Shown: in pieces, positions 59,742-64,000 of the stretch | Layout: each line of letters starts with the position of its first letter | Numbering within the stretch: the stretch's first letter is position 1 | Source: Blastochloris viridis | GTDB taxonomy: Bacteria; Pseudomonadota; Alphaproteobacteria; UBA2136; UBA6156 | Length of the DNA: 64,000 nucleotides | Assembly (NCBI GenBank): GCA_005768725.1 | Contig: VAFM01000001.1 | Coordinates: forward strand, 959,758 to 1,023,757 | Direction: 5' to 3' | Made by a program: the position numbers and the translations under genes | Notes under the pieces: model-generated | The model's database searches: none | Told to the model about the DNA's origin: nothing | What the model saw: only the letters and a program-made list of their open reading frames with translations

Positions 59742-60992
59742 TTAGGCTGCGGCCTTCTTTTTGTTCTTTGCGCGGGCGGACGGCGTGTCCAGACCCAGCA
59801 CCTTGCGGTAAGCCTGCATTTCGGCAGCGCAGCAACGCTCTACCGTAAAGATACCCAGCACGTGCGTGCGGGCGGCCTTGCTCATGGTTGCCAATTGCTT
59901 GGGGTTTTGCAAGGCCTCGCGCAGTTTCTCGGCGAATGCCTGTGGCGTAAACACCCCAAATGAGGCTGGTTCCGGGTTCGGTTCCGGCCTCACCAGCCAG
60001 CCAGTCTTGCCGTCCACCACCGTTTCCAGGCTGCCACCATGGCCTGTGGCCACCACTGGCACACCCATGGCCATCGCCTCGATAGCTACCCGACCAAACG
60101 CCTCCGGCTGGGTGGAACCGCTCAGGGCCAACTGGCTGGCAGCGAGCAGGCGCGGCAGGTCGCTCCGGCTACCCAGCCAGCGAATACGGTCAGCGATTCC
60201 CAACTGCGCGGCACGGGCCTTGAGCTGCTGAGCATAGGCACCGTTCTTGTCCGGTGCGCCGACGATGGCAATGACCCACGGCAGGTCGGCAATCTGACCC
60301 AACGCCTCAATGACGAGATCGTGTCCTTTCCATTTGGTGATGCGTCCGGCCATCACCATCAGGGGTACCCCCTCCGCAACGTCGATTTCGGCCCGCGTGG
60401 CAGCGACCGCGTTTTTGTCGAATAATGCGGGGTTCCAGACATCCGGGTCGACACCACGGGTGGCGATATCAATCTGTTCCGACGGAATGGCATAATTTTC
60501 AATGATATGATCACGAATAAACAGGCTATTGGCGATAACCCGTGGCCCGCGCACCATCACACTGTTGTAATAATGTTTAAACCACCCCCCGCTGAGACCA
60601 TAGGTGCCATGGAACGTGGTGATATAGGTCACACCCGTCCAGCGGCTGGCCAGCCAGGCACTCCAGGCCGGTGCACGGCTACGGGCATGCACCAGAGTGA
60701 CCTTATGATCGCGGATAAAACGGGCCAGCCGTACCGCATTCCCCAGAATTATCCACGGCGACTTGGAAGCCAGCGGCAGAGTCAGCTGCGGAATGGCCGC
60801 AGCAGCCAATAATCCAGCCTTGGGGCCACCTGCACTGGCGACAATAGGTTGCCAACCCTGTGCTTTTATATAGTTAGCCATCTCGATGGCACTGGTTTCC
60901 ACCCCCCCATCCTTAAGGGCCGGCAGGACCTGTAGGACGACTGGTGAATCGGTCGGAGCGACCCCGTGAGTGTGTAATGTGGTGTGAGCCAT
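59742..60992 (-). CDS. GT4-family glycosyltransferase
   Basis: 416 aa. Two Rossmann-like domains: acceptor side with GGVETSAIEMANYI, and donor side with GRITKWKGHDLVIEAL and the E-x7-E motif in PEAFGRVAIEAMAMGVPVVAT (about residues 300-320). It would transfer a sugar from a nucleotide donor to a lipid or polysaccharide. The C-terminal tail ends in a basic cluster KNKKKAAA. It is divergent from a 918-bp gene-free region. Confidence 0.9.
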   Translation of the reverse strand: MAHTTLHTHGVAPTDSPVVLQVLPALKDGGVETSAIEMANYIKAQGWQPIVASAGGPKAGLLAAAAIPQLTLPLASKSPWIILGNAVRLARFIRDHKVTLVHARSRAPAWSAWLASRWTGVTYITTFHGTYGLSGGWFKHYYNSVMVRGPRVIANSLFIRDHIIENYAIPSEQIDIATRGVDPDVWNPALFDKNAVAATRAEIDVAEGVPLMVMAGRITKWKGHDLVIEALGQIADLPWVIAIVGAPDKNGAYAQQLKARAAQLGIADRIRWLGSRSDLPRLLAASQLALSGSTQPEAFGRVAIEAMAMGVPVVATGHGGSLETVVDGKTGWLVRPEPNPEPASFGVFTPQAFAEKLREALQNPKQLATMSKAARTHVLGIFTVERCCAAEMQAYRKVLGLDTPSARAKNKKKAAA

Positions 60993-61205
60993 ACCGGCAC
61001 CCTAGCGCAACTTACGAAACGCGCCAACACGCCTGTCAGCGCGGCGTTGAAAAAGTAAGTAAATACGCATTCACAATTCACCTGTTCCACGGGTAAATTG
61101 CCTTTTCAAGAGGCATATCGTCTGACAACCTTCTCCCGTCTGGCATTTGAAGGGATATTAACTGGCCGGTTCGGTACGCTTGCCGCTTTTCCTTTTCCCA
61201 CAAGG

Positions 61206-61214
61206 TTATCCACA
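61206..61214 (+). promoter_or_regulatory. Exact DnaA box
   Basis: TTATCCACA, preceded by CACAAGG, in the gene-free region. Two degenerate TGTTCCACG boxes flank it at 61083 and 61310. Confidence 0.5.
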
Positions 61215-61484
61215 TATCCCAAAGGTATTTCAAAGGTTCCTTTAACCGCCAGATCGGCATACACACGCTATACACTTATCCTCCTTCAGATCCCTATCAG
61301 GACACGCATTGTTCCACGCTGGAATGTCTTTTCATCTGTCATGCATTTCGCACAAACCGCCACTTGTGGAGGCAGCGTCACATCCGATCCCGACTTGCCA
61401 TGTCAGGTACGGACTGGCATCATAGTGGACGCAACACAATAATGATAACTTTTTACAAAAATACAAAAACTTAACCAGAAACAT

Positions 61485-61587
61485 CACAGGGTTTGAAGAG
61501 CCGTCTCCCGGCTCAGAATAAGGGTGTAAACCCGCTGCAACCACCCCCTGCCGCTTTGGCAGACTCCTTGCGAGAATATTTTTTTAT
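61485..61587 (+). ncRNA. Candidate structured RNA
   Basis: GGGTTT (61490-61495) pairs with AAACCC (61528-61533) and encloses GAGCCG-TCTCC-CGGCTC; then CTGCC-GCTTT-GGCAG (61548-61562) and a T7 run at 61579. TTGCCA with 17 bp to CATCAT (61395-61423) could be a promoter. No known RNA family recognised. Confidence 0.3.
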
Positions 61588-61910
61588 TATGAGAAGAGGC
61601 TCTGTGTCGGCGTTGACACACATTTGAAGTGGCTTAAGCCAACGTATCGTAACATCTCTAGACGCCCACATAGATGGCGGTAGCGTTGGCTAAGTTGGCC
61701 TTGTTTTTGTTGATTTTATTATCTTTTTCCGGCGATTAAAACGGTTTTTGGGTTTGCTATGAGTCGTCCTTCCAACTCAATTCAAAAAACTACGCTAAAC
61801 CCTTCTGGCAGAAGGCGCATTTCCCTATCGTCGCCCCACCTCTCTAAGCATACATAATTAAACGCTTTTCTGGCTGGACAAGCCGCGTTCGTGCCGTCAC
61901 AATCAGCGTC

Positions 61911-62885
61911 ATGACATCTCGTACCTATAGCTTTGCAGTCCTTGGTAATGCCGTCGTCGACGGTATCTCTCACGTTGAAGACAGCGTGCTGGAGCGCTTC
62001 AACCTCCGGAAAGGCGATAGTAATACCCTTAGCCACGCTCAAATGATGGAGCTGAGCAACACGATTACTGTGGAGCAGTTCCGTGCCGGCGGCGCCGGAG
62101 CCAACACCGCGTTTACTCTGGCCAAGCTGGGCAGCCGCGTGGCCTTTCTCGGTCAGATCGGCAACGACCCGACCGGCCGCTTCTTTATTGAAGACATGCT
62201 GGCGGCTGGCGTAACCCTCACCCCGGCGGTCAACAGCACCCGCACTACCGACATCTTTACCTTGCTGACCACCGACGGCATGCGCACCATGGTGCAGTGC
62301 CTGCCGCCGACCCCCAGTAATGACGACAGCTGGATCGACGACAGCCTGATCGAGCAGTCGGAGCATCTGATCATTGAAGCATACGTCGCGGGGTCTCATC
62401 CCGCCGCGGCCGACTACGCCGCCAAACTGTGCGCCACCAGCGGTACCCGCCTTATCATCAGCCTGGCCTCGCAGCGTGCGGTACAGGCCGCCTTGCCTGT
62501 TCTCACCGATATTCTGCTGACACATAATCCGCTGGTCATCGGTAATGAAAAGGAATGGGGCATCCTGATGTCCGGCAACGACGCCCGTACCGCCAGCAAG
62601 CTGGAGGCACTGGAGCGCGTCATCACCCGCAGCGGCAATGGCGCCGCCTACCATGCTCCCAATAAGGGTACCGTGGTCGACAGCCCGACCCAGCCAATCC
62701 CCAGCCCGACCGATCTTTCCGGTGCCGGTGACGCTTTTGCGGCCGGATTCCTGCATGTCTTCACCGGTGGCGGCAGCCCGCAACTGGCGCTCAAGCAGGG
62801 TCATCAGCTTGGACGTGCCGTGGTGCTGCAACTGGGCCCGCGTTTGATGAGCTTCCCGGAAGTGGATGTTCCCCACAGCGACTGA
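61911..62885 (+). CDS. PfkB-family sugar/nucleoside kinase (adenosine-kinase-like)
   Basis: 324 aa ribokinase fold. GGAGANTAFTLAKLGSRVAFLG is PfkB signature 1 and DLSGAGDAFAAGFL is signature 2, with the catalytic Asp in GAGD. Many alphaproteobacterial proteins of this shape are called adenosine kinases; the substrate is not decided by sequence here. It is the first gene right of the gene-free region and rsmE starts 58 bp after its stop. Confidence 0.88.
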   Translation: MTSRTYSFAVLGNAVVDGISHVEDSVLERFNLRKGDSNTLSHAQMMELSNTITVEQFRAGGAGANTAFTLAKLGSRVAFLGQIGNDPTGRFFIEDMLAAGVTLTPAVNSTRTTDIFTLLTTDGMRTMVQCLPPTPSNDDSWIDDSLIEQSEHLIIEAYVAGSHPAAADYAAKLCATSGTRLIISLASQRAVQAALPVLTDILLTHNPLVIGNEKEWGILMSGNDARTASKLEALERVITRSGNGAAYHAPNKGTVVDSPTQPIPSPTDLSGAGDAFAAGFLHVFTGGGSPQLALKQGHQLGRAVVLQLGPRLMSFPEVDVPHSD

Positions 62886-62943
62886 GCGTTGTGATTCCAA
62901 ACAGAAGTCGCCAACTGGCGGCTTTTTTGGTAAGTCTTTCGGG

Positions 62944-63651
62944 ATGAAACGTATTTACCTGCCACACGCCCTCGCCCCTGGCGCCCATCTGGAATTGCCC
63001 GACCATGTTCAGCACCGGCTGTTCCGCGTGATGCGGATGGGTGTGGGCGATACCTTCCATGTGTTTGATGGCACCGGTACGGCGGCAGTGGCCGAGCTGA
63101 CCGATGCCAAGGGTCGTCGCGCGCAGGTCACCGCGCTCTTGCCGGACAAGCCTGCGCTGCCGCCGCGCGTGCTGGCGGTAGCTTTGTTAAAACGCGACGC
63201 ATGGGAAACGGTGCTGCGTCAGGCGACCGAAATGGGTGTCACCAGCCTGGTCCCGCTCAAGACCCGCTTTGCACAGGTCGGCAAGCTGAACACCGAACGC
63301 GCGCATGCCATTATGGTAGAAGCCGCCGAACAATGTGAGCGCGTGACCCTGCCGAGCCTGCTGCCGGTCACGACGCTGGAAGACTACATTGCCGGATTAA
63401 CTACCCCCTGCCTGTGGGCCTATGAGCGGCTGGCGGTGGACAACGCCCAGTTAGGCGAGAAAGCCAAGGCGACCGGTGTGCTGATCGGCCCCGAAGGTGG
63501 CTTTGCCCCGGAGGAGGTTGAGATGCTTAACCGCAGTAGCCAGATGCGCCCGTTCAGCTTGGGGCCGACCATTCTGCGTGCCGACACTGCCGTGGTGGCA
63601 GGCCTTGCCACTCTGCAGGCCCTGCACCGCGACGACGCGCCTGCGTTTTAG
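62944..63651 (+). CDS. rsmE: 16S rRNA m3U1498 methyltransferase RsmE
   Basis: 235 aa from the ATG at 62944. SPOUT fold with a trefoil-knot SAM site: VLIGPEGGFAPEEVEM and LGPTILRADTAVVAGLATLQ are the signatures. MKRIYLPHALAPGAHLELPD starts the PUA-like N domain. It methylates U1498 of 16S rRNA. The frame upstream to 62866 overlaps the kinase gene and is not used. Confidence 0.94.
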   Translation: MKRIYLPHALAPGAHLELPDHVQHRLFRVMRMGVGDTFHVFDGTGTAAVAELTDAKGRRAQVTALLPDKPALPPRVLAVALLKRDAWETVLRQATEMGVTSLVPLKTRFAQVGKLNTERAHAIMVEAAEQCERVTLPSLLPVTTLEDYIAGLTTPCLWAYERLAVDNAQLGEKAKATGVLIGPEGGFAPEEVEMLNRSSQMRPFSLGPTILRADTAVVAGLATLQALHRDDAPAF

Positions 63652-63817
63652 CAACACTGCCTTCCCATGAGTTTTTGGAAGGCTTTGTAATGCTTTGTCA
63701 GTATTTGATGCACCTGTTAGCGTGATTTCAAACCGACGTGGCTGCGGCGTGGGGTGTGAGACCCTGCCCTAACGCCTATACTATATAAATAAGAGATATC
63801 ACAGGACGCCTTCCCAC

Positions 63818-64000
63818 ATGGCCGCCTTCGCCCACCTGCTCCGCCGCGGTACAACCGCCCTGCTGGTGCTTACGGCAACCACCTGGGGGGCGTGGGGTGT
63901 GCAGGCGCAGGAGTGGGGCGAGATTGCCAACATCAGCTCCACCATGGGTGTATCCGGCAGCCGTATCTGTATCGGGGAAGCTTCGCGGGGTGATATCGGT
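63818..64000 (+). CDS. Second member of the ISSTMG / CIGEASRGDIG fibre-like family (C terminus outside window)
   Basis: The visible 61 codons hold a basic start, a hydrophobic signal peptide ending near VQAQE (residue 31) and then IANISSTMG...RICIGEASRGDIG, matching the N-terminal module of the protein at 13695 (ISSTMG and an 11-residue CIGEASRGDIG block identical). Upstream is a TATACTATATAAAT stretch that could be a -10 region. The body and C terminus are not visible. Confidence 0.75.
   Translation, partial: MAAFAHLLRRGTTALLVLTATTWGAWGVQAQEWGEIANISSTMGVSGSRICIGEASRGDIG

Larger units (their letters stand above)
60993..61910. other. 918-bp gene-free region, candidate origin or RNA locus
   Basis: No credible gene: the open frames here (for example 61098-61442) lack ribosome sites and family patterns. 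It contains one exact DnaA box (TTATCCACA, 61206-61214), near-matches TGTTCCACG at 61083-61091 and 61310-61318, an AT-rich tract (61430-61480 and 61570-61770), a set of hairpins at 61489-61562 and TGTGTC/GACACA at 61604-61621. Flanking genes point away from it. Confidence 0.5.

Noticed and set aside
61098..61442. A 114-codon open frame in the gene-free region
   Set aside because: No ribosome site, irregular composition and no family pattern; the opposite-strand 65-codon frame is equally weak.

Overview
The window looks like part of an alphaproteobacterial chromosome with fairly high GC. Supporting signs are an HWE-family histidine kinase, dnaA directly downstream of rpsT, a CuA-type cytochrome oxidase subunit II and SURF1, ActP with DUF485, and lipoproteins and an outer-membrane barrel typical of a diderm. 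I cannot place it below class with confidence. dnaA, rpsT, recF, mutS and murJ are all present; no CRISPR array, rRNA gene or complete insertion sequence was seen.

Layout. 1-16.7 kb is core genome: sensor kinase, small envelope proteins including a 41-aa entericidin-like peptide, a DUF883/holin-like pair, acetate symporter actP, an AsmA-like protein, pyruvate kinase, infC with an apparent ATC start, a peptide-binding lipoprotein-like SBP, a LysM protein, two secreted proteins of unusual families, and cytochrome oxidase subunit II. 16.9-26.75 kb is an integrative element in tRNA-Ser(GGA). It is flanked by 15-bp direct repeats and carries a P4-type integrase, an AlpA-like regulator, a RepA-like primase/helicase, a terminase-small-subunit-like protein and an S24 repressor, a gene set resembling phage satellites. 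An argH gene of host-like composition sits inside it. 26.9-30.6 kb is a second accessory block of lower GC: a 93-aa protein followed by a radical SAM/SPASM enzyme, a short inorganic-pyrophosphatase-like protein, and an Hsp70/YegD-like gene broken by one in-frame TAG.

30.65-46 kb returns to core genes: gltX, phnA/yjdM, an NhaP-type antiporter, thrS, proline iminopeptidase, mnmD, dnaA, rpsT, and a thioredoxin-fold cluster. 46.5-64 kb holds a second member of one secreted family, a KefB-type antiporter, an acyltransferase, tRNA-Arg(CCT), a nuclease, mutS, murJ, SURF1, a PerM-type permease, recF, a GT4 glycosyltransferase, a PfkB kinase and rsmE. The window ends in a second member of the fibre-like secreted family first seen at 13.7 kb.

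How the parts fit. Most genes are housekeeping: translation (infC, gltX, thrS, rpsT, rsmE, mnmD), replication and repair (dnaA, recF, mutS), and envelope (murJ, LysM, lipoproteins, AsmA). The noteworthy parts are the satellite-like island, the radical SAM locus, and two families of exported proteins that share an N-terminal module followed by a different body. A 918-bp gene-free stretch at 61-61.9 kb holds a perfect DnaA box, degenerate boxes and an AT-rich tract, and is a weak candidate for a replication origin or an RNA gene.
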